DNA of 64,000 bases. Source: Salvator merianae. Taxonomy: Eukaryota > Chordata > Lepidosauria > Squamata > Teiidae. The translations under genes and the position numbers were made by a program. Below are positions 27,001-42,000 of the stretch, in pieces. Location: NCBI GenBank assembly GCA_003586115.2, contig QVOM02000025.1, forward strand, positions 80,687,089 through 80,751,088, written 5' to 3'. Positions within the stretch are counted from its first letter, which is position 1; every line of letters starts with the position of its first letter. Below the pieces are notes generated by a model. That model was given only the letters and a program-made list of their open reading frames with translations. It was not told where the DNA came from and ran no database searches.

Positions 27001-30000
27001 TGCTACCTAGTTTCTGCATTACTTGGGCAAGGAGGATAATGCCCCTGAAAATCATCCTTCATTCTCCATTGGTTTGACAGGCAGCTGGACTAGAGGTTTG
27101 GGTTATGAGGTTCCAGCCCCTTCAAAGAGCTGTCAAAACCACTCAATTCTCCCAAAAAGCCCTTTTTTGTATACATGGGGGGGGGCAAGCAAACTTTATA
27201 GCTTTAAACTAGTCTGAAATCTGTGTCCTCTGAGACATACGGTCAAGGGCAGCCAGTTCCATACATACACATCTAAGTATCCTTTTGCCTACAGGGTGGT
27301 CCAATAAACTAAAGAAGCTTAATATCACCTGACTCCAGGATTAGCTTAATTTTCACTTTCCATCTGTGCTTCCCCTCTACCTCTGTGTAACAGGCACACT
27401 CCAGAACACCTGGTTAGAAAGAAAGAACTCATTCTTCCTCCCGTTTTTGGCAGCTGCAAGGAAGGACACGGTATAAAAGGTGAACACTTTTGCCAAGTAA
27501 GAACATTCGCAGGGCTGTCAGTAGTTTATGTTGCAGTGGTCTCGTTTGCACATTTACGGCTCTGGAAAGCAGCTGCTGGCCCAAGATCAGCTTTTGTCTC
27601 TGAATAATAAAAATGCTAACAGAGATCAGGCTACGTGCCCAGGTTTTCTTAGCAGCTTCTTGAAATGCCACAGGGAACAGGCCAAGAGTCACATTTCTCA
27701 AGTAGCAAGAGAGACAGTGCCCTTCCCATCGTAAGGAAATGTTTCCTTTCCCAGAACACTGAACAGTGGGTGTCAAGAGAACCTAAGCTAACAAGAGGTT
27801 GTGAGCCTGGAAGCCAGTAAGAATCATGGGCTTCTCAGTTGTTAACGTAGGGAGCTGTAAGAACAGCGAACCAAACCCAGAGTGCTAAGCTGGCTAGATC
27901 AGACTCAGTCAAGTCACAGATTCTCCAAGCTTAGCTTATTAAAGGGTCCCTCTTGCTGTTGGCATGTCAGTCTGCCACTACCTGACTTTGTAGTTTAAAA
28001 TATTACAGCATTTGACCAGGACTGAGGTTCAAACTTCCACTCAGCTATGGAACTATGGAATTCCCTGGTGGATTGGAGCCACGGTCATTCACATGGTCTA
28101 GGCTGTGAATGCAGAAATTATTCCACGTATCTTAGTCCCCTAGTGATGTTAATTTCTGAGATTATACTATCCTCCTCTCTATCAGCTGGAATGAGAAAGG
28201 AACAGAAAAGGACAAAAGTCATCTGGTATCCTCTTACGCGTAGGGCCACCTGTAAGCACTCTAATGAAGTCTCTGCTCCTATGAGTTAATAAGTCACAAG
28301 GGACCATTTAGTTATATGAAGAAGATGTGGAAGGTAGAGCAAAAGTGGTCCCAGTGGTGACAGGAGCACTCAGGGAATTGATCTGCAAGTTAGAAGACTG
28401 GCTTCAACAGATTCCAGGACGAATATCAGAGATTTCTCCAGAAGAGGACAGTCCTAGGAATAGCGAAAATACTGTGCAGGAACCTCAAACACCCAGGTCA
28501 TTGATAGATGACCCAAGGTTGAGGTAGACATACCAACTAACCACCACCTATAAGGGATGAGAAAATAATTAATCATGGACCTATATACCACAGATTTCCT
28601 AAAGACTATGCAGTATGCAGACAGAACACAGACCCGGAACAAACACGCAGTTAAAAGCAAGTATAACTAATAACGATCACCCCATCAATCATTACCTAAG
28701 ACACATGCTTTGAGAGTGGTGTTGTTATATTACTGTCACAATTTCTCAAAAATGGCTTTCAACCCTCAACACCAAAATGAAATTGTAGAAGTATTTTTTT
28801 GTTCACAGTTCAGAATGGAGATTAAATATTGCAATTTTACACTTTTAGGACACTGCTCAGTGCAAAATCCCTGCAGAAATCAGGCCAATGGTTTGGTTGC
28901 AGGGATTAAAAACAAGGGGGATACAAAAGAATTTCTCTGTCCATATATTGTGTAACTTTTTACCTGAACTAATGAAAGGTAATCTGTTTTTATTTGTTTT
29001 GGGGCTGTCCATCATGCTTACACTGAACATCTTTATTCCTATAACAAGAATTTATGGTAGAGACAGGAACAGGCTACCGAAAATCCTACATTCACCTGAA
29101 CCCATCTCACTGCTAAGTAAGAAGCCATATAATGTATCTCAAAGATTGGACTAAAGCTCTCAGTATACACTGCTATATATTGCAGCTAAGAGGTGAAACA
29201 GAGATGTTGGAAACAAACAATATGCTCACCGTGTATGCAAAGTGGGATCGGGTGATGGTCACAGACCTTCTACCAGCTACTACAATGGCAAGTGAGCAGT
29301 CAGGATCCAGTCTGGGTCCATCATTGTCCAACAGTGTCACTTCCACTTTCAACACAGTTGTCACAGTTGTAATGCCATCGGTTACTGAAATTTCCATGGT
29401 GTCTTCTGCTGTAGATGAGCCATCATGGATATACTGTAAAGCATTCCCAGCTATCTCTTCAGAAGTAAAGGTATCACCTACTCGAAAAGGAAGGATGGAA
29501 ATCATGAGCTTCTGCTTTATAACACGATCTTCGTTATATGTTAATTAGAGGATCCTATTAGTAGATTCAGAAATATGCCTGAATTTACTTCCATCTGTGA
29601 ATTCACCATACTGCACAGTTAAGGTCAAGGCTTTGTTCAAGGTGAATGTGAAACTGTTCACAAGGTTTGGAGCAGGCCATTCATGAGAAAGTCAGTCTTC
29701 CCAAGACGCAGGAACATCACAGTAACCTTTACAAAAACTGCACTTCTCAAAGCTCTTTTGTCTTTATGCTGTTTTGAAAACTTATCTTAAATACAAACAA
29801 GGATTTGTTTTGCTCCAACCATGCAGACCAGGAATCTGCCAAACCACAGGTGACCCATGCTTTCATAGCAACATAAGCATTCACAGGTTGCTCTGAACCT
29901 CACACACTTTCCTTCTTTCCTACAAAGAAATGTCCATAAGTGTACATGAAATGTTACATATATAAACATCTGAGAGTTCTGCCCCACCTACCTGCATTCA

Positions 30001-33000
30001 TGTGCAGGGGGAATCCAGAGGTCTGCTTGAAAAGGGATCCGTGGCGTGGGGGTTGCACCACCTCAAAGAAGATATGTTCTGGAGGTGTGCCTGCATCACT
30101 GACTGCCAAGTGTATGCCTGAAACATTCAGGTGGAGAGAACAACATCTCATTTATTTGGACCTTTAGCCTTGCACTGCTTTGGCTGAACTGTGGAGGTTT
30201 CCATTTTATAAGTAGGTTGTACTGAAAAATATGGTATGAATACAATGCTTATGGGAACAATACCATAAGATGGTTTTGTACGTTGTCCCATTAATGTGCA
30301 TAATCACAGACTGCGATAATTTAACACGTACATAGGACTAAAACAGAAAATTCATGCCTTCAGCACTGTGGGCCTTTTTGCACTTACCAGTGCTCCAGCA
30401 TGGAGACTAGACTTCTTCTGGACCCTCTCTTCTGCACCCTAGAAAAGAAGAGAGAGGGTCCTCCCCCGCCCTGGGCTGCACCATCCATATTGAATGGAGG
30501 TCAACCAGTGTTCCAGGGACATCTAGACCAGCCCAGGGAGGTTTGTGGAAGGGTGAACACCTCCCAGTTTAGCAAGGGAATCAATTTCAGAAGTGCACCA
30601 AATTGCCCTATTGAAATGGATCCTCAGGGGGAACCAAAGCTAGGAACTGAAGTTCCTAGTGCTTGGTAAACTCAGAAGTGGCTCCAAAGGTTACCTGGAG
30701 GGGCTGTCCCAGGAAAATCTTCCAAATGTGGAAGGTCTATCGCAGGATTGTGGAGCCATTCTTGCGGCCAGAATAGCTCCAGGCTGGGCTGGTTCTACTG
30801 GACCAGCCCAATAAGGTAAGTGCAGAAACAGACTGTGTTTCTGCCACCAGGCTTATGCATATCAAGTGGCAGAGAATATGGATTCAATGTTAAGTTCATA
30901 CACTACTTTTCTACACATACACTAAAGCATAGCCAAAATGTTAGTATAAGTTGAACGCATGATAGATTATGGAGGAATCATACTCACAACCAAAGCAAAG
31001 ATTAGGTACTGATTCCTGTCTACCAATTATCAGGAGCTCAATTAAATATTTGCCAACAGAACTTATGTCTATTGATCTATTCTAGTTTGCACGTTCCCCA
31101 CGGAGGGTAGGTACAGGAGGATTGATACGGGACGCTTTTGTTTCCTTAGCAGCTACTCAACAGGATGTTTCGCGTTTCGCTATCGTTCCTTATACGCAGA
31201 ACACTCACAACTTTTCAAGTTTTGTTTCACTGCAACAGTGGGCTCAGCCAGAGTTCTGATGAAACCTTTTGGCCTTCTCTGTTTTTGTTCCAAGTTCAGA
31301 ACCAAATTTAAAACTGTTTTGTAATCATCTCTATTCCAGCCCAAAGCCTCTTGGACAATAGGGGCCTTTTCGCACTACGGTGGTGGAACGTTCCTGTCCG
31401 TTCGCTGGAACGTTCCTGTCCGTTCGCTGGAACAGAGCTTTCGCACTGTTGCGGGCACGCGCCTCACCCGATCCAAACCACATCGTACCCGATTTGTACC
31501 TGATCCTGGGTAAGGCTAGACAAGTAAAAGCTTGTCTTCATTCCGACCTGCGCGATGGAGCGAAGATCGGGCATGGTGCTTTCGCACTCCCGTCGGCGTT
31601 TGAAATGGCGGCTGGGTGTGGCTGGCGCGGCCGTGCATGCGTGGTCCGAAGCTTCGTACCCCGGTCCGCTGCTCTGTACCCCGGTCCGATGCTTCGTGCC
31701 TGGGGTAGCCCTTTGGGCATGGCAGCCTAGCTGCCGTTATGAAGCCGGCTCCATAACAAGCCCTCTGGTTACGAAGCGGAGCACGATGGTACGGAGTGCA
31801 GTACCATCGAACTAGCGGCTGCCATTCGCACTGTTCCCTCTGCTGGTCGGCTTCGGGTCCGTTCCTCTGGCCGGGAGTGCGAAGGGCAGCCAGCGTTCTC
31901 CAACCCCTCCGGTCCGAAGCCAACTACTGGGAACGGACTACGGAGCTCAGTGCGAAAAAGCCCTAGATGTCTATGGTTCAGGAGTAAACAGTGTCCTACC
32001 CTCCAGATGTTGTAGGACCACAGATCCCAGCAGATCCACCTACTTGTCAGCTATTTCAGATTCTACTTCCATCAAATATTCAGTTCCTCAAGTTGCCCCT
32101 AATGCGATTTATTATGATACTTAGCCATGTGTGAACTTCAAACCAGCTGTGGTCTGCAGCCTCAATCATCCAGGTTATCACCTTATTCCTACTTACCAAT
32201 AGTAGCTCTGCCTCCTTGGCTGACCTTGATGTCTGGAGTAGTGATCTGGAATAATGGGGGCGGTTCCTTAGCAGGCAGCAAGTGGATGGTGAACACCATC
32301 TCAGGACTCGTATGCTCTCCATCAGACACTATGAGAAATTAGGTATATATTGACCCACACGGAAGCCATCGCACAAAAAGCAACCCCAACCAAATGCATC
32401 TTCTCTATCTCTACCAAGGAATGAAAACTGTTGCAATTCCTTGCAATTTCAAGTGCTGTTTTTCCACTTATGAAGCCCCAGCTGGCCCAGGACATCAGAA
32501 AGATCACTTCATTTCCTATGAAAGTAGCCCAAAATAAATGTTCTCACCTGTCCCACCCACTGTTTTTAATCATCGTTTTCAATCAGGTTTTCATCTATGA
32601 AAACTGGTTTGCTTATTAGTGATATAGATTGTATTTGGTTCCCCTCCACCTCTAGGGATGCTTCCACACAGTGAGAGGTAAATGCAAGTTCTTGTTTGGA
32701 TCCTGCAATTGCCTCTCATCATCCCTGCCAGACAGAGGTGCAAAACATAGTGGGGCAGGCGTGGACATTTATCTGTCTGGACATTTGCTCCCCCGATGGC
32801 AAAGCCTCTACCTATGGTATTTTGATGACATGAAAGACCCAGAAGTCCACGATCACACGTGTGCGATCAGTTTTGGTGCTCTGCACATGCAGGGGACATT
32901 TTCTTCAAGGCCCGTGACAAAAACAAGAATCCAGACAGGCAAGTCATTTCATTATTCAGGGAAAACCTGCAGTGAGCATTGATTTTCCCCAGATATGTGT

Positions 33001-36000
33001 GGCAATCCCAACATAGTCCCAGAATAATCCCACGTTTTAGGCCCTGTCTAGATGGGGCCTACGTGAGAGTATGGCATAGAGGAAATGCAGACAATAAGGT
33101 AGGAGTTAGCTGCCATTTTGTCTGTCTGCTTTCTCATGCAATCCCCTCATATACTTTTGCATACACTGTGATGCACTGTGGAAAGGAAATGAAGATACAG
33201 AGGAAAATCCGAGGATGGGGAAGAATAAAGAACGTCTTTGTACCTCCGCTTCTTCCCTGCAAATGCCCACCATTTCTTAGCAACATACAAGCTTGATTTG
33301 TCGACTAAGCTCATTATTTCAGTCTTAAATAGCTAAGAGACAAATACATAAATAAAAATGCAAAACACATAGAATGAAATTCATGGGTACAAAAATGATG
33401 GTTTACCTGTAAACTGAAAGCTGACTGATTCTGGAAGATCTAAAGGAAACAAAAATACAAAGAGAAATTGAACGACTGGACAGTTTCAATACAATGATTG
33501 TTTAATGCTGTTAACTGAGATTTAGGTATCATTGGTGTGCACATGTCAGAAATGTTGACCGTTTAATATTATGGACATTTCTGCACTTACCTGCTTGCAT
33601 TCAGAATCAGCGGGTCTGGAACAGTCAGACCTGCTGATTCTGACCACACGAAGGCATAGGCAGGATCAGTGCCATCTGCACGATGGCGCTGGTTCAGATC
33701 AGCCCACACCACAACCTCAAACTTCGCATGAGCTTCATGGCTGGATTCTCATACCTCCAAGGTCTAGGAACAAAAGTTTCTAGCCTTCGGCTTCTGGGAG
33801 ACGCGTTTTAGCAGCACGTTACTGTGCACCACTGAAATGTGTCCCCTGGTAGTCCTGAACAAGGGAGTTCTGCCTTTTGCACACTTCCTGTATTCCGGAT
33901 CAGGGGTGTTGGTCCATTGGCAGACTTGATTAAACAGATCCACCAGTGATCCCAATCAAGGTCTCCCTGATCAAGATCATGCCTTGTCTAAAGCAGATGG
34001 AGTGGACCAGTGGGGCCTCATAGATACTCATTAATGTGCCAATTTATCTGGACCAGAATTTAGTATGTGGTCCCTTAATCTGGATTAAGGGCCTGGACAG
34101 AAAGAGCCATAGTCAATATCTCCTTGAGCCCAGTGCCATTCATAAACAGTCTACTCGAACTCAGACTTCACCTGATGAAGTAGGCTTAGTCTACAGAAGC
34201 TCATGAAATCAACTTCTTTCTCTTTGTCAGTCTCTAACTAGACCTCCTTGTTATACTGATCCAGACTTTGAATTCTTTGAATTCAGTCCACTCAAAGCTG
34301 CACTGGGTCTCTTCACTTTCTCCTTCTTTCAACCCTCCATGAGTTGAGTTGATGTCAACAGGGTAGGAGACAGAAAAATTCTGATCCCAGAGTTAATGTC
34401 GCTGCAGGGTCCTCTTTGGTTGGCAATGTGCATTACTGTACACATCTTCTGTTATTCCTTACTTTACAACTTCTTTTGCATTCTTGATATATTAGAGCAA
34501 TAAACAATTGCTATCCCTGATTATAAAAAAAAAAATCAATTAAGCATGAGCAGTTTAATGCTTTAAAAGCTCAGAATCATAGCCACATTACAGCTACAGC
34601 AATAAAATGTGATTTGCTTCTGCTCATTATTTGTTACATTCCTTTTTAAAAAGAGCTGATACCTGCCCAAGCTTATTTTTCCAAAAGAACTAATTCTAGT
34701 TTCAGTTTGGTGTTCTGAAAGGAATGAGTTCAATTTAACAAACAGTTCCTTCCAGGCAGAGACACAATGCAACAGCTGCCATCTGCTTTTAGAGGTATTC
34801 CAGTATACAATCTTTCATTACATAGAGTTGGTAATCTGAAGGCCTTTTCGCATTTGCAACTAGTGAGTGTCAGGGATGCGCACTAGTCACGTGCCCCCGT
34901 CCTTCGTTGAGGCCCTGGCAATCAGGAGTGGACCACAGTTGCTCCAGATCGCTACCTGTTGTGGAGCAAAAAATCATGTTCCATAGCTGTACCAGGAGCA
35001 GCTGGACTGCTCCCAGTACAGTGTGTCTGCACCTTCTTCTGGGTACAAAGGCATGGCAGTCTGACTACAACTGCACAGTCGTGCAGCATGGCTGCGCTAT
35101 TATGCAGCGTTGCTGGTTGTCATGGCATGGCTTGATGCTTCCCAGCCACTGTCCCAGCGCAGATCAGCAGCAGGATGCCAACATTTGCACTGCGAATGCT
35201 GGTAGCCTACTTCTGATCTGTTCCAAGACCTCACAGTGGAGACAGTCATCGCACTGCGAGATCTATTCCATCTTGGAATGTTCGCTTCCAAACATTCCAA
35301 GATGGAAAGTGAGAAAACACCCAGAATCTTTCTCGTGGTGAAAGAAGGCATAATACAACATCAACTAAGGTTTATTCCAATTATATGTAAGGCGTTTTTT
35401 AAGAATTTATCTCTAGGAGTACGCAAAATACTATTTAAAATTTTATAAAATATTCAAAATGGCACTGCCCCTCTGCATGGTAGCTGTGTTTCCTAGGAAG
35501 AACAAGAGACCTGGCAAGAGACAGAGGAAAACCCCAGCAGGTCTAAAAAAGGATGTTACCATATGATATCACTGCACAGTATGATACAAGATTGCTCCAC
35601 CTTGCATTTTGTGAATTATATTTTGTAGGATATTGAATATTGCATTGCTCCTGGGTCCTGAAAAGCCATGAGGGGCAACACAGAACCAGGATCAATGAAG
35701 ATAAAAGCTTACATTGCTCCCATAGGGAGTTTGTTAAGAGTTCTACCTAGCAAACTTGCCCCCACGTAGACAGGCAATACCACTTTAAATGTTTTGCAAA
35801 GCGTCTGAAATGGCATTTTGCACACCTCTGCTTTTTCCTTCAGTATCAAAGGTCCAATGAGATTTCAGGTAATCAGAATGCAAGACTATACAGAATATAA
35901 CCTGTACTTTCCACTTAGGTCTTAAGAAAACCTCCAACTTAAGTCTAGACTAATGGAGCTTAATTTGAGAAAGCTGAAAATGGAGACTTGAAATCACAGA

Positions 36001-39000
36001 CTCCTCAGACACGTGCCCCCTATGCACACCTGTCTTGTTCTCACCTGCCCCTTCTTGTACACCCATAATGCAAACCTTTAAGAAAACTGAGAAAGGTTAG
36101 CAAGAAGTCTCTCTTTAGCACAGTGCCTCACTGCTGTAAGAAGATAATGACAGTACTGATATTTCCCAGGGGTTCCATTAATTGTTAAAATGAAACACAA
36201 TCCTCGCCATTTTTCATTTTAAATAAAGCCTGGTTATTAGAATCACAGTACAAGGGATTGTGGTTTCAGCTGTTATATTTGTGGAGGAGGAGGCTCAGTT
36301 TTAGCCTATCCACTCATAGCTCAGCTGGACTCAGATCGGATCTGTTCGCGCTTACCTCTTAGCGAGCGAGCAGACGCTCGCTGGGTAAGTGCATCCACAC
36401 CCCACCATGTCTGGAATCACCTGCAGCTACTCCTGGGCGTTACTCTTCTAAGTACAAACACTGTGATTGGGTGGGGTGGGGCAGCTGCAGCAGCACAATC
36501 ACACACAGCTACCAATCACCATGGCAATGCCCGGCCATGCACCAGATGTTGACATAACTGCTGCCTTTGCAATCAGGCCTGCCCTGGACAGGCCATTCGC
36601 ACTTTGAGTGCTGTTGGCCTGATACAGGGCTATTCCAGCACTCGAAGGGCAGATGGCCATCAGTGTTCTGAGTCCCTACCAGCTTAGTATGCTATTGTTA
36701 TACCATACTAGACTGGCAGGTGCAAACAGATCCATCCTTTTCAGCGAGTAACTCTCTCATGTCCAATTGGGGAAATATATATTTAAGTAAAAAATATATA
36801 TTTGAAACAAACATGAAAACAAATATACTATACAAATATACAAAATAATAGAAAAATACAACAGGATACAAAGTGCCTAAGAATGGTTATTAACAAATAC
36901 TCTTACTTCCTAACCAAAGTTTGAATGGATTGTGGTTTGGAACCACAAAGTCCGATGTATGTGGAGCAAAGCCTAAGAACTTGTGTCATCCTGAATAAAA
37001 GGTAAGTTCTGATTCTTGACCAAGAATTCTTCTCGTCTGTGCTGTGATGCATCCTGTCATGGCAGTAGACCAAAGCGAAGCATACCAGTTTTGTATTGTG
37101 GGAGGAATGTTCCTTTTCCAGTTTGCTGCTATAAATTGTTTTATGTAAGTAATAATATATCCAAGAGTTGCATGGTAGATTGAGCTGAGTTTAGTTTACG
37201 ATAGAGTCTCAGTAAACAAACCTCTGGGGGCCAGTCTTCATGCAGAGATAACATAGATGAAATTTCTTGTAATGTTTCTGTCCAGAATTGATGAATTATA
37301 GGGCATTCCCACCACATATGGAGATTAAAAAATTATGAATTTCCTGCCATCTTTTGCCCTTCTTGTGACTTAACCATGGCAGCTTCCAATACAGCATAAG
37401 CACTGCAGGTGTCTCAGTTTTCCTCCCCCTCCGATCTCTACACACCAATCACCCTTGGAAGTTTTCAGATGCAGAGATTTAAGTTCTCTGTTTTCTGATA
37501 GAAGTGTGCTGGCACAAGAGATATTTATGAGGTGGGTCAGAAAGGGAAATCTCCCATCAACCTAAATGGAGGCCCAACGAAAACAACACAAAACCAGTTC
37601 AAGCCAAAACTCCTCCTCATCCCCACTGTGACAAATTCAAAAGATTAATCACCTTTAAAAATTTAGTTGGTCCTAATAAAATATCACTCTGGATTTTAAA
37701 TACAAAAACGATTATGCGTCAGCTCCACATTTCTCCATTTCCAGGAGTTCTGCAAGTAGCTCTTTAAAAATAGAAACATTTTGGCGCCGGCTGAGTATCT
37801 GAAATGGCTTCAGAGTGTCTTATCTTATTTGTTCTTCCCAAATGAAATGAACTGTAAAGCTCTTGAAATTCCATCTCAACCCAGCAGTTCTCCACTTAAC
37901 ACTGAAGGCACCCCTACTCTCAGATCTATTCTGGAGTCAGCATGGCTCTTCTGAACAGATGGCTGTGCTCATTTATTTTTTTTAAAAAAATCCTTCATTT
38001 GCCTCTTCCACAGGATTGGTAAGAATCAGTTGAAAGAACCCAGAACTCCATATGAGATAAAAACTCAACAACCACAAGCTTAACTGTAGCAGTCAAAAAC
38101 CAACATCAATAAAAATAATCATGGGCCTTTTTTGCACTTTCCACCTAAGAAGAGGATAATTATCCTGTTCTAAGGTGGAACAGACCTCGCAGTGCAGACA
38201 GCATCCGCTCTATGAGGTCTTAGAACAGAATGCTGGCATAATGCTCATATTCCGGACCACAACAGTGCCCAGGAAGTGTCGCTGGGAAGCCATGGCAACC
38301 GGAAAAACTACGGATCGTGCAAGTGCAGCAGTGCCAAGCAGACGCAGTCCCACAATTGTGCAGACGCAGCACTGCCATGCTGCACAGCTGTGCATTCGCA
38401 CAGGGAAGCAGGTCCAAATGCGCTTTATTGGGAGCAGTTCAGCTGCTCCTGGTACAGCTGTAGAGCAGGATTTTGTGCTCCACAGCTAGTAGTGATCAGG
38501 AGCAGCTGGAGTCTGCTCCCAATCACGTGGATCTCTGCAAAGTGCAGAGGCACTTAGCTAGAGAGCGTCCCTGACGCTCACTAGATTAAAGTATGAACAG
38601 GACCTATGAGTATTTTAGAAGGCCCTTTCTGAACTGGGTCTTATTCTGGATTATATCCTGGAATAAGAACCTGCTATTTGCATGCTAGTGCAGACTATGG
38701 TAGGTTCCAGGTGGGGCCTGCCATGGTCTATACTAGCATGCGGATGGCAGGCCCCTCTTCTGGGATGTAATCCAGAATAAGGACCTGTGCAGAAAGGGCC
38801 TAAAAGTCTTCGGTCTATATGGCTTTCACTTATTTTAGTGGCATTTGAGGATCATAAGAACATACCCCACTGTATCAGAACTGTGGCTTATCTAGTCCAC
38901 AGCACGTTCTCATGGTGGTAACCGGCTGCAAAGAAAAATCAACAAGCAGGACACAGGGACACACCTTGCTTTGCTCACAAGTCTCCCACTAACTGGACTT

Positions 39001-42000
39001 TAGAGGCACATGGCCTCCTATGTATGCATCCCTGAAATCACACGGCCATCAGAACTAACAACCTGTGATGGTCCCTTGTCTTCTGTGGACTTGTCCAAGG
39101 TTGCATTCACACACAGCAAAAAAGTGGCTCAAAAACACCTTAGAGATCATAGCGTGTGGCTGTCATGTTCAACCTTCCATCTCTAATCCACCTTTTCTAG
39201 CATAGAGTGCTCATGAGAGGGGAGTGGGGCAGACTGGCATGTGGATGACCCCACCTGCAAATCATCACTAATCTGTCTGTAAATCTGTGTTCATACGCAG
39301 CAATAAAAGTGGTTCAAAAACGCAAGTGAGCAATTGCGAACTGCCTCTAAGTTTATGTTCTTTTGTTGTAAAAAAGTGGCTCAAAAGCACCTTAAAGACA
39401 GTGGTGTATGGCCCTCATGTTCTCATCCCATCTCCAATCCTCTTCTAGCCTGGGAGAGGAACAGATTGACCTGTGAATGATCCTACCTGCGGACCATCTC
39501 TAAGCTGCTGCAGAGGTATAGTCCAACTCTCTTTTGAAATCATCCAAGCTGATGGCCAATACCACATCCTGACTCTTCCAAGAATAAGATGAACCACCCC
39601 CCAATGGGTTATAGATGCTGTTATTTTCCAACAACGCAGACATAACCTATATTTCTATTTAAACTATTGCAATTACTTCCAGATTTGCATCCATTTAGAA
39701 AATGGGACTGTATAAATGTTATATGTATCTTACTCCTCTTCTGTAACATTTGTGATGTGTTTTCTCTTTGTTTGGCAATAAATAAGCTGCAGTTCTAAAC
39801 ACTAAGTCCAGTAGCACACTCACTTTTGTCTATATTTAATTGTGGAACAAGAGCCATTTTCTCATTTCACAGGGATTTAGCTTATTTGCTCATACTTTCA
39901 AAAATGGCAGCTGCTTACATTGTAATATACCCACGAGAACCATATTTTAATATCCCAAGCAACAGATTATTTAATAGCATGCCAAGAGTTTCATGAACTG
40001 TTAATTTTATGACCTGATAAAATCCAATGATTTAGTAATATAATTGGTTTTAGATTTCACTGCCTTGGAACATGAAGTCCAGCAAACGAGTGACTGCATA
40101 CATCATCCACATCACCACTTGCCACTAGAAGTTGCATTATAAAGACATAATTATATATGGAAAGGATGCCCTTCTTCTTTCTAAGAATAGAATGGAATGA
40201 CCACTTGCAGGGAGTCAAGAGCAGGTGGACGTTTTGCCTTTATCTTCTGCTGGAGAATGCCCAGAAGCAGTTGGTGGGCCACTGTGGGAGACAGGATGCT
40301 GGACTAGAAGGGCTGTGGCCTGATCCAGCAGGGCTCCTCTTATGTTCTCATGTTCTTATGACCATGGCACAAAGGCACTCATGCTTCACGCACAGTTCCT
40401 TATTTCCTTTTGGCATAGAGAAAATTCCTAATGCTCAGAATACTGTGGATAGTAGAAGGTCACTCTGTGTGGGCCCAAACATCTTTGAGAAACTAAACTA
40501 GATAATTTTTAGTGCTACTATGAAGGCAAAAGCACAGCTTATCTTCAAATAATTTTTTCTCACTAACTGGGCTGAAAAGATATTGATGTAAATAAGGCTT
40601 TATGCATGGCAATTTAAGGAGGCTTCTGAATCTGTCTATTCTGTGAATAATCCCAATATTCTACTTAACCTTCTGATCTGATTCTCTTAACACTTAGTAA
40701 AACATTGAATGAAAGAACACGAATGACCCCTCAAAAGCCAAAATAGGACAGGACAAGCTATACTGCATGTCTTAACTGCATACGTTCCCCCACACCAAAC
40801 CAGTCTTCCCAAAGCTGATTGCCCTCAGGCCCATAGTGTTTTAGGGACAAACAGCAATGGGAAACTCGCAGAGAAGACTGATTTCTTGGAGAAGCAACAG
40901 ATGGGCAGACAGGCAGCTCCCTTAGCTTCCTTCCCCAAACTGTTCCTTCATGAAGAGCCCATTTCCTAAAGACCTCTTAGGCTGCATCCAGACAGGCTGT
41001 AAAACCTGGGATTATACTGGAGCTATGTTGGAACTGTCACACATGTCCACGGTAATCCCAACATAGCCCTGGGATACTGGGGTGATATCCTGCAATAATG
41101 TGATTTCAGGAAAATCAACTCCCAACCTAGGTTTTATATACAAAGTGAGAGCACTTACCTTTCTGGATGCTTGCTCATGTGATCCGCCATCTTGGGAACG
41201 GCCACTGTGCATGTGCAAGGCCAAACCCAGCCGAAAATGGCAGCCATGCCCATGCGCAGGGTGGCAATTGCGCACTTCTGAGTATCATAATACCTGGATG
41301 CACATGTTGCGCCATCCATCATGCGAGTAACTGTCATACCAGTAAGTGCCTCTGCTTTTTTTCTGCAGTGTTGCTCTGCCTTCTGGGCAACGAGGGATTA
41401 TTCCGGAATTATTTTATTCCGGAATATCACTAAATAGTGATATATTCAGGAGCCGTCTAGATGCAGCCTTGCTCTTCCCTTCTTGATATTAAGTTTCCAT
41501 GCTGCAAAATATGGTGGCATCCAATGAAGTACAACTGTATGCTTCAGGCTTGGGGTTGTCAACTTGTGGCTACACCTAGATGCTGACATGTGTGTTGTTA
41601 GCACTGTTTGTGTTGTTTCTTTTCACAGGCAGGGGTACTGCAGGCACCAGGATACGGTCTGAGGGCACTGTGCATTTGAATGGGTACAGATTATACTCCT
41701 AGAATGTTAGCAATCAGCTCCTTACCTGCAAAAGAGAATTCCTTCATCTCTCTGAGGTTTGGTGCTGCAGTGGGCGGGCGGTAAGCTATTTTGCCCTGGT
41801 TGATGTCATCTTGTGTAAAGTACTTTACTGGGGAGAGTGGTTTATTCCTATGCTCCACAACACCTGTAGAGAGATGGGATGGAGATTAAAACAAAAACAA
41901 AAACATGCCATATGGGTTCTGCTTTAATAGTCTGTCAACTTGTACTTGGCTAAATCTGTATGCAAGGTGCCCTTTCCATCAACAAACAGCCTGGGATGAG

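Larger units (their letters stand above)
23638..29229. other. large intron with repeat debris
   Basis: The intron between exons 9 and 10. It contains a (cctt)n and poly-T stretch near 24140-24178, a degenerate SINE near 25550-25700, transposon copies at 26465-26977, and a fragment near 28345-28450 reading KVVPVVTGALRELICKLEDW. That fragment resembles a conserved VVPVVIGALG stretch of some LINE polyproteins. I see no host gene. Confidence 0.6.

Noticed and set aside
28327..28527. Possible small gene (66 codons)
   Set aside because: The peptide resembles a stretch of a LINE polyprotein (VVPVVxGAL), breaks off without splice context, and is best seen as repeat debris.
29132..29548. 138-codon plus-strand open frame
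   Set aside because: It is the shadow of FRAS1 exon 9 and its flanks. The minus-strand reading carries the CSPG motifs.
31380..31923. Overlapping open frames of 86-135 codons on both strands
   Set aside because: They lie inside a CpG-rich non-coding transposon, where stops are rare by composition.
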